Positions 55,722 through 63,582 of a stretch of 64,000 nt of DNA are shown one piece after another. How positions within the stretch are numbered: position 1 is the stretch's first letter; every line of letters begins with the position of its first letter. The DNA lies in assembly GCA_963763485.1 (NCBI GenBank), contig CAVXOW010000006.1, positions 682,001-746,000 of the forward strand, given 5' to 3'. Origin of the DNA: CAWCKS01 sp963763485. GTDB taxonomy: Bacteria > Pseudomonadota > Alphaproteobacteria > Rhizobiales > Xanthobacteraceae. Below the pieces are notes generated by a model. The model saw nothing but the letters and a program-made list of their open reading frames with translations, made no database searches and was not told where the DNA came from. A program made the translations under genes and the position numbers.

Positions 55722-56129
55722 TCAGATCGGCGGCACCGGCGGCGGCTTCGCCAGCGACGCCACGCACTCGATCTCGATCAGCATCGCGGGATCGGGCAAA
55801 GCAACGACCACGCAGGTGGTGCGGGCCGGATACGGCGCGGGGCCGAACGCATCGGCATAGAGCCTGTTCATGGTTGCGACGTCAGCGGTCCGCGTCAGCA
55901 GCACGTTGACCTTGACGAGGTCGCGGAAGTCGGCGCCGGCCTCCCCCAGCACGCGCTTGATGTTGCGCACGACGTTGGCGAACTGCGCCTCGAATTCCTT
56001 CGGCAGCCCGCCCTCGTCGTCGAAGCCCGGGATGCCCGACACGAACAGGAGCTCGCCGGTCCGCGCCGCGAACGACAGCGGCGGCGCCTTGACGCGCGCG
56101 GGTGCTGCGAAATGCTGGATCTTGGCCAT
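55722..56129 (-). CDS. RidA (YjgF/YER057c) family protein
   Basis: A 135-residue RidA-like protein. The key Arg sits in YPARTTCVVVALPDPAML and the Glu in IEIECVASL, so enamine/imine deaminase activity is possible. It may protect PLP enzymes from 2-aminoacrylate, or act in a specific catabolic step. It precedes ppc in the same direction with a 21-base gap. The ATG has a GGAGGAC ribosome site. Confidence 0.9.
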   Translation of the reverse strand: MAKIQHFAAPARVKAPPLSFAARTGELLFVSGIPGFDDEGGLPKEFEAQFANVVRNIKRVLGEAGADFRDLVKVNVLLTRTADVATMNRLYADAFGPAPYPARTTCVVVALPDPAMLIEIECVASLAKPPPVPPI

Positions 56130-56273
56130 CGCGTCCTCCGTGAAGTCAGCACAGGAGCGCCGAGACTACTGCAATGCAGCGCGGTGATCCATTGGCCAAA
56201 CGATGACGGGCGGCTCGCTTCCTGCCCGGCGGATTTGCGGCTACGTTCGGCCAAGTCTTGTACGTTCGGCACA

Positions 56274-56341
56274 AGATCCTGTCGAACGCCAGATCCTGTC
56301 GAACGCCAGATCCTGTCGAACGCGAAGTCCCGTCGAAGCGA
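56274..56341. repeat. 17-base tandem repeat, three exact-like units plus a degenerate fourth
   Basis: Units of AGATCCTGTCGAACGCC at 56274-56290, 56291-56307 and 56308-56324 (last base G), then AAGTCCCGTCGAAGCGA at 56325-56341. The array ends seven bases before the ATG of the MetE-like gene. It covers the place of the ribosome site and 5' leader, so unit number could affect expression. Confidence 0.85.
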
Positions 56342-56348
56342 GTGCGCC

Positions 56349-57389
56349 ATGCCCCTGCCAAGCCATCTCCTGCCCACCACCGTGGTCGGCAGCTATCCGC
56401 AGCCGGACTGGCTGGTCGACCGCGCCATGCTGTCGAAGGTGGTGCCGCGCACCCGCATGAGCGAACTGTGGCGGATCAAGGAGCCATATCTGGCACAGGC
56501 GCAGGACGATGCGACGATCCTCGCGATCCGCGACATGGAGCGCGCCGGGATCGACATCATCACCGACGGCGAGGTCCGGCGCGAGAGTTACTCCAATTAC
56601 TTCGCCACGGCGCTCGACGGCGTCGACACCGATAACCCCGCGATCATCATCTCGCAAGCCGGCCGAAAGACACCGGTGCCGCGGGTCACCGGCAAGATCG
56701 CGCGCAAGGGGCCGGTCGACGTGCGCGACCTGAAATTCCTGCGCGTCAACACCGATCGCGCCATCAAGATCACCCTGCCCGGCCCGTTCACGATGACGCA
56801 GCAGGCGAAGAACGAGTTTTATGCCGACAACGCGGAGCTGGCGATGGCGTTTGCCGCGGCGGTCAACGAAGAGCTGCACGACCTGCAGCGTGCCGGCGCC
56901 GACGTGATCCAGCTCGACGAACCGTGGGTGCGCAATGATCCCGAGGCAGCGCGGCGCTATGCGGTGCCGGCGATCAACCGCGCGCTTCAAGGCATCACGG
57001 TGCCGACCATCGTGCATCTGTGCTTCGGCTACGCCGCCGTGGTGCCGGGCTCGTCAAAGCCCGCGGCCTACGCGTTCCTGCCTGAGCTCGCGGCCTGCGC
57101 CGCCAGCCAGATTTCCATCGAGGCCGCGCAGCCGAAGCTCGACCTCGGCATTCTCAAGGAGCTCGACGGCAAGACCATCCTGCTCGGCGTGCTCGACCTC
57201 GGCGATCCCAAGGTCGAGAGTGCCGACACCGTCGCAAGCCGCATCCGCGCCGCGCTGAAGTTCGTGCCGCCGCAGCGCCTCGTCCCCGCGCCCGATTGCG
57301 GCATGAAGTATCTGCCGCGCGAAATTGCGTACGGCAAACTCAAGGCGCTGGCCGCGGGCGCCGCGATGGTGCGGCGGGAAATCAGTTGA
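56349..57389 (+). CDS. MetE C-terminal-like (cobalamin-independent methionine synthase family) protein
   Basis: A 346-residue protein equal to the C-terminal catalytic barrel of MetE alone. The zinc set is complete: H223 and C225 in IVHLCFG, E258 in SIEAAQP, and C317 in APDCGMK; QLDEPWV is also present. MetE itself is about 750 residues with an N-terminal folate domain, so this short form probably moves alkyl groups onto a thiol other than in standard folate-dependent methionine synthesis, as in core-MetE or epoxyalkane:CoM-type enzymes. The ATG lacks a clear ribosome site and lies just after the 17-base tandem repeats. A longer frame reads antisense through ppc and is rejected. Confidence 0.88.
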   Translation: MPLPSHLLPTTVVGSYPQPDWLVDRAMLSKVVPRTRMSELWRIKEPYLAQAQDDATILAIRDMERAGIDIITDGEVRRESYSNYFATALDGVDTDNPAIIISQAGRKTPVPRVTGKIARKGPVDVRDLKFLRVNTDRAIKITLPGPFTMTQQAKNEFYADNAELAMAFAAAVNEELHDLQRAGADVIQLDEPWVRNDPEAARRYAVPAINRALQGITVPTIVHLCFGYAAVVPGSSKPAAYAFLPELAACAASQISIEAAQPKLDLGILKELDGKTILLGVLDLGDPKVESADTVASRIRAALKFVPPQRLVPAPDCGMKYLPREIAYGKLKALAAGAAMVRREIS

Positions 57390-57410
57390 TCGCAGGCGTC
57401 GATGCGGCGT

Positions 57411-57515
57411 TTACAGAGCGGCCAGTACGACAGCCATCGTCGTCAGCAATAGCGCGGCAATGCCAATGCTGAGCCAGACGAGTCTGTCGGCGTAAGACAG
57501 CACGCGCGGGATCAC
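57411..57515 (-). CDS. 34-residue single-pass membrane peptide, coupled to the zinc ribbon gene
   Basis: The frame starts at GTG 57513-57515, which overlaps the TGA of the zinc ribbon gene (GTGA), with GAGGTGG just upstream. The product VIPRVLSYADRLVWLSIGIA plus a further hydrophobic stretch (LLLTTMAVVLAAL) is one membrane helix with a short basic N-terminus. The overlap and the strong hydrophobicity make it a likely real small gene. No family known; function unknown. Confidence 0.5.
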   Translation of the reverse strand: MIPRVLSYADRLVWLSIGIAALLLTTMAVVLAAL

Positions 57516-57706
57516 CGCAGCCACCTCGTCCCCTTGGGCAGAGGTGGCGACCAGGTAATGACTTCACAGAAGGTGCACTGAAACATATCGAAGCGTTCTC
57601 CGCTGTCAGGATCGGCAACCCGAATACGGTGGGTGGTCGGTCGTTGGCACTTGTGGCAAGGAGGAGTTGACTCGATTGGCTGGCGGTCCCCATCCGCTGC
57701 TTCCAT
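57512..57706 (-). CDS. Small zinc ribbon protein (64 aa)
   Basis: From ATG 57704-57706 the product is 64 residues with two Cys pairs, C17/C20 (CHKC) and C44/C47 (CTFC), separated by 23 residues, the layout of a zinc ribbon. An upstream TTG (57775) would add 23 residues and cannot be excluded. It probably binds zinc and perhaps nucleic acid or a partner protein. Its stop overlaps the start of the 34-residue membrane peptide. Confidence 0.7.
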   Translation of the reverse strand: MEAADGDRQPIESTPPCHKCQRPTTHRIRVADPDSGERFDMFQCTFCEVITWSPPLPKGTRWLR

Positions 57707-58070
57707 GGTACGCAGGTCCCCGAACAAGCACGCACCCGCCCATGGCCTTAACTCACTGGGGCGCAAAAAGTTCAAAAGTGCACTTTCACAATGGTTCTAG
57801 GCGCCAGAGCCGCTTCCGTCGCGCGACGTAACTATTTGATTTATAATAAATAAATTACTGATCGACACCCGGCCTCGTCCGCTATGGAAGGCTGGCTTGC
57901 CAGCGGATCCGCGCCAATGCCCGGCCTGTTGAAGGCTCAACAAGCCGGGCTGGGTTGGTTGCGAGCGACAGAGGAAGGCCCACCTCGGCCTCCGCTCGCA
58001 TGGCCGATGAAAGGCATCGAAGTCTGGTACGGCGCACCAGAGCCGCCGCCCACACGAGAGGAATCTCACC
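57707..58070. other. Gene-poor stretch with AT-rich patch and strong hairpins
   Basis: The region starts with the zinc ribbon 5' leader. An AT-rich patch (TTTATAATAAATAAATT, about 57840-57855) is followed by hairpins: GCTGGC-TT-GCCAGC at 57891-57904, and CCCGGCCTGTTGA/TCAACAAGCCGGG with loop AGGC at 57920-57949 (12 of 13 pairs). No convincing protein frame. It could encode a structured small RNA or leader. Confidence 0.45.
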
Positions 58071-58391
58071 TCACCCTTTGTGCTCGGCAAACACTTTGCG
58101 CGCGATCGAGAGCGCCGACATCGCGTTCGGCCAGCCGGCGTAGAACGCGAGGTGGGTGATCACCTCGATGATCTCCTCCTTGGTGACGCCGTTGTTGAGC
58201 GCGCGGCCGATATGTCCGGGCAACTGCTCGAGCCGATACATCGAGGTCAGCGCCGAGATGGTGATCAGGCTGCGATCGCGCTTCTTGAGTTGCGGGCGCT
58301 CCCAGATGTCGCCGAACACGACATCGCGGGTGAGGTCGGCAAGTTTTGGCGCGATATCACGAATGTGTTCGCCGGGCGGTGGTGTGGCCAT
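58071..58391 (-). CDS. Carboxymuconolactone decarboxylase family protein
   Basis: A 106-residue all-helical protein from ATG 58389-58391, with AGGGAG upstream. RSLITISALTSMYRLEQLPG and THLAFYAGWPNAMSAL match the CMD family. The CxxC peroxidase motif of AhpD-like members is absent, so it is on the gamma-carboxymuconolactone decarboxylase side. It may act with the cyclase gene upstream, but they are convergent or back to back, not operonic. Confidence 0.9.
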   Translation of the reverse strand: MATPPPGEHIRDIAPKLADLTRDVVFGDIWERPQLKKRDRSLITISALTSMYRLEQLPGHIGRALNNGVTKEEIIEVITHLAFYAGWPNAMSALSIARKVFAEHKG

Positions 58392-58480
58392 GGTCGGTCT
58401 CCCTTGGACTTGGACATTGGATCGGAACGGGAGCATCAAACCGCGAAAGCCGCGCGCGTGCCAGTCACAATCCCACCGTC

Positions 58481-58559
58481 GTCATGCCCGGGCTGTCCCG
58501 GCTCCACGTCTTGGCCAATGCAAGAGAAAACGTGGATGGCCGGGACAAGCCCGGCCATG
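58481..58559. repeat. Double-hairpin dispersed repeat, copy 2
   Basis: Contains ATGGCCGGG-ACAAG-CCCGGCCAT at 58536-58558, the inverse complement of the stem at 2268-2290, plus a flanking CCGGGCTGTCCCGG and ACGT pair (CCACGT...ACGTGG). It lies in the 215-base divergent region between the CMD gene and the cyclase gene. Confidence 0.75.
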
Positions 58560-58606
58560 ACAAGCTATGAAGTCATTCAGAATAAAACCGGGAGGAGCAA
58601 AAGAAA

Positions 58607-59383
58607 ATGCCCCGCAAGATGATCGACATTTCCATTCCGCTGCAGAACACGATCTACGCCGACCCGCCGGGCAACCACCCGACCATCGAATACATCAATC
58701 ACCAGCAGAGCCTGGACGGCATGCTGCGGTTCTTCCCCGGGCTGAAGGCATCGGACCTGCCCGACGGCCAGGGCTGGGCGGTCGAGCGCGTCACGCTGTC
58801 GACCCACAACGGCACGCATCTCGATGCGCCCTGGCACTACCACCCGACCATGAACCGCGGCGAGCGCGCCGCCACCATCGACGAGGTGCCGCTGGAATGG
58901 TGTTTTCAGCCGGGCGTAAAGCTCGACTTCCGCCATCTCGCCGACGGCCACGTCGTCACGGCGAAAGAGGTCGAGGCCGAGTTGAAGCGCATCGGCCACG
59001 AGTTGAAACCGCTCAACATCGTGCTGGTGAACACCTCGGCCGGCGCAAAATTCGGCCAGCCCGGCTACGTCAATTCCGGCTGCGGCATGGGCTACGAGGC
59101 GACGATGTATCTGCTCGAGCGCGGCGTCCGCGTCACCGGCACCGACGGCTGGAGCTGGGATGCGCCGTTCGTCTTCACCGCGAAGAAATATGCCGAGACC
59201 CATGACCCCAGCATCATCTGGGAAGGCCACAAGGCCGGCCGCCACATCGGCTATTCGCACATCGAGAAGCTGAACGGTCTGGAGCAACTCCCCTCCACCG
59301 GCTTCATGGTGTCGTGCTTCCCGGTCAAGATCGAGAAAGCGTCGGCCGGCTGGTGCCGCGCGGTGGCGATCATCGACGGGTAG
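58607..59383 (+). CDS. Cyclase family protein (kynurenine formamidase-like)
   Basis: A 258-residue metal-dependent hydrolase. The signature HNGTHLDAPWHYHP holds H67, H71, D73 and H77, which bind Zn or Mn in kynurenine formamidase and cyclases. GGGAGG is upstream of the ATG. It probably opens an amide or lactone; substrate unknown. It is 214 bases before the next gene, the 2Fe-2S subunit. Confidence 0.92.
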   Translation: MPRKMIDISIPLQNTIYADPPGNHPTIEYINHQQSLDGMLRFFPGLKASDLPDGQGWAVERVTLSTHNGTHLDAPWHYHPTMNRGERAATIDEVPLEWCFQPGVKLDFRHLADGHVVTAKEVEAELKRIGHELKPLNIVLVNTSAGAKFGQPGYVNSGCGMGYEATMYLLERGVRVTGTDGWSWDAPFVFTAKKYAETHDPSIIWEGHKAGRHIGYSHIEKLNGLEQLPSTGFMVSCFPVKIEKASAGWCRAVAIIDG

Positions 59384-59597
59384 CTTGCCTTGGTCATGTG
59401 ATCCGTCACCGACGCCTCAGCGAGTTCCATCACAAATTCGCGATGCGCGCGCTCGCAATGCATTCTTGTGCGCGAATGCCCTGCTCTTTTGGGCAGGCCA
59501 GGTGACGTTCATCACGATGTAGAGTTCCGGTCCTCCTGCCTCGTCCGCGTCGGGTGCCTGTATAGCCCGCGCGGCGCCTCGCATTTTGGGGATCGCC

Positions 59598-60062
59598 ATG
59601 CCCTTCACCCTCAAGGTCAACGGTAGCACCTACAGTGCCGACGTTGAGCCCGACATGCCGCTGCTCTGGGTGCTGCGCGACGTGCTCGGACTGACCGGCA
59701 CCAAGTTCGGCTGCGGCATCGCGCAATGCGGCGCCTGCACCGTGCATATCGACGGCAAGCCGCTGCGTTCCTGCCTGCTGCCGATCTCGGCGGTGCGCGA
59801 GCGCGAGGTCATGACCATCGAAGGCGTCGGCGCGACGCCGGTTGGCGCCCGCGTGCAAAAAGCCTGGCTCGACCTCGAGGTGATCCAGTGCGGCTATTGC
59901 CAGTCCGGCCAGATCATGTCGGCGGCGGCGTTGCTTGCCGCGACGCCCAGTCCCGATGACGCCGACATCGACGCGGCGATGGCCGGCAACATCTGTCGCT
60001 GCGGGACCTATGTGCGGATCCGGCAAGCGATCAAGCAGGCCGCCTCGGCCAAGCAGACCTGA
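59598..60062 (+). CDS. (2Fe-2S)-binding subunit of molybdenum hydroxylase (IorA-like)
   Basis: A 154-residue ferredoxin-like subunit. Two clusters are visible: C39, C44, C47 and C59 (plant-type) and C98, C101, C133 and C135 in the helical domain. It passes electrons from the Mo subunit to the cytochrome. ATG 59598 is preferred over an upstream TTG. No signal peptide; it would be carried across the membrane by the Tat-bearing Mo subunit. Five bases separate it from that gene. Confidence 0.94.
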   Translation: MPFTLKVNGSTYSADVEPDMPLLWVLRDVLGLTGTKFGCGIAQCGACTVHIDGKPLRSCLLPISAVREREVMTIEGVGATPVGARVQKAWLDLEVIQCGYCQSGQIMSAAALLAATPSPDDADIDAAMAGNICRCGTYVRIRQAIKQAASAKQT

Positions 60063-60067
60063 GGGAG

Positions 60068-62254
60068 ATGGCCGTGACGCTGCGCAGCCAACGCCAAACC
60101 CTGTCCCGCCGTGAATTGCTCGCGAGCACGCTCGCCGGCGGTTTCGTGCTGGCCTTTCACATGCCGGTGCGCGCCGCCAACGAACCGGTGCAGCCGCCTG
60201 ACGCGACCGACGGCAAGTTTGCGCCGAACGCCTTCATCCGCATCGACGCCAGCGGCGAGACCACGCTGGTGATGCCGCAGGTCGAAATGGGCCAGGGCGT
60301 TTATACCGCGATCCCGATGATCCTTGCCGAAGAGCTCGACGCCGATTTTTCGCGGGTGAAATTGCTGCACGCTCCGCCGAGCGACAAACTCTACGCCAAT
60401 CCGGTGTTCGGGATTCAAGTCACCGGCAACTCCAACTCGATCCGCGCCTTCTGGATGCCGCTGCGCAAGGCCGGCGCCACCGCGCGCGCCATGCTGGTGC
60501 AGGCCGCGGCCCAACAATGGGAGCTCGACCCATCGAGCTGCACGGCCGCGAACGGGCAAGTGACCCACGCGGCGAGCGGCCGCAAGCTCGGCTACGGCGA
60601 GCTGGTCGCCGACGCCAGCAAGGTCACAGCACCAGAGAATGCGCCGCTGAAGGATCCGAAAGACTTCACCCTGATCGGCAAGCCGTTGAAACGGCTCGAT
60701 ACGCCGGACAAGACCAATGGCAAAGCGATCTACGGCATCGATGCCATGGTGCCTGGGCTGAAGTTCGCAACGCTTGCCGCCTGCCCCGTGCAGGGCGGCA
60801 AGGTGAAGCGGGTCGACGATGCCGCCGCAAGGAAAGTTGCCGGCGTCCGCCAGATCGTCGTGCTCGACGACCTTGTTGCCGTTGTCGGCGATCACATGTG
60901 GGCCGCGAAGAAAGGTCTCGACGCACTCGACATCACCTGGGACGAAGGCGCCAACGCAACGGTCACCTCGCAGGAGATCTGGAACGCGTTGCGTGAGGCC
61001 AGCACAAAGGACGGCGCCGTCGCGAAAGCCGTGGGCGACGTCGCGGCCGCACTCGCGAGCGGCGACAAGCTTGAAGGGACCTACGAGGTGCCGTTGCTCG
61101 CCCATGCCTGCATGGAGCCGATCAACGCCACCGTCCATGTCAGGCCCGACGGTTGCGAGGTCTGGACCGGCACGCAGGTCGTCAGCCGCGTCCAGTCGTC
61201 GGTTGCTGCCGCCCTTGGCCTGCCGGTCGACAAGGTCATCGTCAACAACCACCTGCTCGGCGGCGGCTTCGGCCGCAAGCTCGAGCCGGACATGGCGGTC
61301 ACCGCCGCACGGATCGCGCAGCACGTCGACGGTCCGGTGAAGGTCGTATGGACCCGCGAGGAAGATATTCGCCACGACGTCTATCGCCCCGCCTATCGCG
61401 ACACCATCGCCGCGACGCTCACGCCCGATGGCAAGCTCGCGGCGATGAAATACCGGGTCACCGGATCGTCGGTGCTGGCGCGGTGGCTGCCGCCGGCATT
61501 CCAGAACGGCATCGATATCGACGGCGTCGATTCCGCCGTCGATACACCCTATGACATTCCGAATTTCCGGGTCGAATTCGTCCGTGCCGAGCCGCGCGGG
61601 GTGACCACCGGCTTCTGGCGCGGCGTTGGCCCCAACAACAACGTGTTCGCGATCGAATGCTTCATGGACGACGCTGCGCGCCGGGCCGGCAAGGATCCGG
61701 TCGCGTTCCGGCGCGCCATGCTCGACAAGATGCCGCGGATGCGCGCCGCGCTTGACCTTGTTGCGGAGAAATCCGGCTGGGGGCAGGAGTTGCCGCCCCG
61801 TGTCGGCCGTGGTGTCTGCGTCCAGCCGTCATTTGGCAGCTTTATCGCGACCGTTGTCGAGGCCGAAGTCGATACCAGCGGCGACGTTCACCTGCGGCGC
61901 GTCAACTGCGCCGTCGATACCGGCATCGCCGTCAATCCGGACATCATCGCAGCCCAGCTGCAGGGCGGACTGATCTTCGGCCTGACCGCTGCGCTCTACG
62001 GCGAGATCACGATCGACAAGGGCCGCGTGCAACAGTCGAACTTCAACGATTACCGCATGCTCCGCATCGACCAGGTGCCGCCGATCGACGTTCACGTCAT
62101 CAAGAGCGGCGAAGCGCCGGGCGGTATCGGCGAGACCGGCGTGACAGCGAGCGCGCCTGCGCTGCGCAACGCGATCTATGCGGCAACCGGCGTCGCGCTG
62201 CAGCGGCTGCCGATCGATCGCTCGAAGATCGCGCTGGGGAAGAAGAAGACATGA
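60068..62254 (+). CDS. Molybdopterin-dependent oxidoreductase large subunit (IorB-like aldehyde/isoquinoline type)
   Basis: A 728-residue Mo subunit with a Tat leader (SRRELLASTLAGGFVLAFHM). EMGQGVYTAIPMILAEEL, LLGGGFGRKLEPD and the catalytic E689 in GGIGETGV are the family features. The likely reaction is oxidation of an aldehyde or N-heteroaromatic compound in the periplasm. There is no FAD subunit, as expected for the IorAB/aldehyde dehydrogenase type that uses a cytochrome. It overlaps the cytochrome gene by four bases (ATGA). Confidence 0.94.
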   Translation: MAVTLRSQRQTLSRRELLASTLAGGFVLAFHMPVRAANEPVQPPDATDGKFAPNAFIRIDASGETTLVMPQVEMGQGVYTAIPMILAEELDADFSRVKLLHAPPSDKLYANPVFGIQVTGNSNSIRAFWMPLRKAGATARAMLVQAAAQQWELDPSSCTAANGQVTHAASGRKLGYGELVADASKVTAPENAPLKDPKDFTLIGKPLKRLDTPDKTNGKAIYGIDAMVPGLKFATLAACPVQGGKVKRVDDAAARKVAGVRQIVVLDDLVAVVGDHMWAAKKGLDALDITWDEGANATVTSQEIWNALREASTKDGAVAKAVGDVAAALASGDKLEGTYEVPLLAHACMEPINATVHVRPDGCEVWTGTQVVSRVQSSVAAALGLPVDKVIVNNHLLGGGFGRKLEPDMAVTAARIAQHVDGPVKVVWTREEDIRHDVYRPAYRDTIAATLTPDGKLAAMKYRVTGSSVLARWLPPAFQNGIDIDGVDSAVDTPYDIPNFRVEFVRAEPRGVTTGFWRGVGPNNNVFAIECFMDDAARRAGKDPVAFRRAMLDKMPRMRAALDLVAEKSGWGQELPPRVGRGVCVQPSFGSFIATVVEAEVDTSGDVHLRRVNCAVDTGIAVNPDIIAAQLQGGLIFGLTAALYGEITIDKGRVQQSNFNDYRMLRIDQVPPIDVHVIKSGEAPGGIGETGVTASAPALRNAIYAATGVALQRLPIDRSKIALGKKKT

Positions 62255-63582
62255 GCGCGCGCCGCGTGATTCTCGCGATCATCGTGATCGCTCTTGCCGG
62301 GGCCGGCGGCGTCGCCTGGTATTTGCGAGGCCCGGGCCCGCTCGCATTCGCCGAGGCTCCGGTCGCGCTCGCCGACTACAAGGGCGCCAACCCGACCGGT
62401 GCGCCCGCGCAGCTTGCGCAGGCGAGCCTGATTGAACGCGGCGAATATCTTGCGCATGCCGCCGATTGCGTGGTCTGCCATACGGCGACGGGCGGCAAGC
62501 CGTTTGCCGGGGGGCTTGCCTTCAAGCTGCCGTTCGGCGCGCTCTACTCGACCAACATCACGCCAGACAAGGACACCGGCATCGGCAACTACAGCGACCA
62601 GGATTTCCTCAATGCCATGCATCGGGGTATCCGGCGTGACGGCGCGCATCTTTATCCGGCGATGCCGTTCACGTCCTACACCTCGATGACCGACGCCGAT
62701 GCGCTGGCGATCAAGGCCTATCTGTTCAGCCTGCCGCCGGTGCACGCGTCGCCGCCCGAGAACACCCTCGCCTTCCCGTTCAACCAGCGCTGGGCGATGC
62801 TGTTCTGGTCCGCGGTGTTCAATCGCGACGCGCGCTTTGCGCCCGATGCCAGCAAATCGCCAGCCTGGAATCGCGGCGCCTATCTTGCCGAAGCGCTGGC
62901 GCACTGCGGCGAATGCCACACGCCGCGCAATCTCGCCTTCGCGCTCGATAACCGCAACAAGTTCACCGGCGCCGTTACCGCCGGCTGGCGCGCCTTCAAC
63001 ATCACGTCGGACAAGGCCACGGGCCTCGGATCGTGGAGCGACGACGACATCTTCTCCTATCTCTCGGCCGGGCACGTCGCCGGCCACGGCAGTGCATCGG
63101 GCCCAATGGGCGAAGCCGTCGACGAGAGCTTCAGCAGGCTGACGCCGGATGATGTTCACGCCATCGTCGCTTATGTGCGCACGATACCAGCGCGGACGTC
63201 CGATCTTCCTGCCGCTCGCACAACGCTGGCGTCCGCGTCGCACCGCGAGGGTCCGGACAACCCGCTGGGCAAGAAGGTGTTTGAGGGCGCCTGCGTCAGC
63301 TGCCACGGCTGGAGCGGCGAGAGCGCGATCAATCCGATGGCGACATTGACCGGCGCGTGGTCGGTCAACGACCCCGCGGCGACCAACGTGGCGCAGATCG
63401 TGATCTCCGGCACCAAACGAACCTCGCCATCAGGCGCGCTCTCGATGCCGGCGTTCGGTGCCACCCACTCCGATGCCGAGATCGCCGCGGTCGTGAACTA
63501 CGTGACCGCGCGGTTCGGCGCCAGGGGATCGCGGCTGACGGAAGCCGACATCGCTACTCTAAGGAAGCAGACGTCGGACTAG
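62251..63582 (+). CDS. Triheme cytochrome c subunit
   Basis: A 443-residue membrane-anchored cytochrome with an uncleaved N-terminal helix (VILAIIVIALAGAGGVAWYL). Three heme sites are visible: C73-H77 (CVVCH), C219-H223 (CGECH) and C348-H352 (CVSCH). It is similar to the cytochrome subunits of membrane-bound alcohol/aldehyde dehydrogenases, and takes electrons from the IorAB-type pair to ubiquinone or a terminal oxidase. The start overlaps the Mo subunit stop (ATGA). It is convergent with the TetR gene, overlapping its stop by four bases. Confidence 0.94.
   Translation: MSARRVILAIIVIALAGAGGVAWYLRGPGPLAFAEAPVALADYKGANPTGAPAQLAQASLIERGEYLAHAADCVVCHTATGGKPFAGGLAFKLPFGALYSTNITPDKDTGIGNYSDQDFLNAMHRGIRRDGAHLYPAMPFTSYTSMTDADALAIKAYLFSLPPVHASPPENTLAFPFNQRWAMLFWSAVFNRDARFAPDASKSPAWNRGAYLAEALAHCGECHTPRNLAFALDNRNKFTGAVTAGWRAFNITSDKATGLGSWSDDDIFSYLSAGHVAGHGSASGPMGEAVDESFSRLTPDDVHAIVAYVRTIPARTSDLPAARTTLASASHREGPDNPLGKKVFEGACVSCHGWSGESAINPMATLTGAWSVNDPAATNVAQIVISGTKRTSPSGALSMPAFGATHSDAEIAAVVNYVTARFGARGSRLTEADIATLRKQTSD

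Noticed and set aside
56274..56341. CRISPR array
   Set aside because: Units are contiguous 17-mers without spacers.
54420..56348. Long 5' extension of the MetE-like frame over ppc
   Set aside because: Antisense to ppc; MetE homology begins at ATG 56349.
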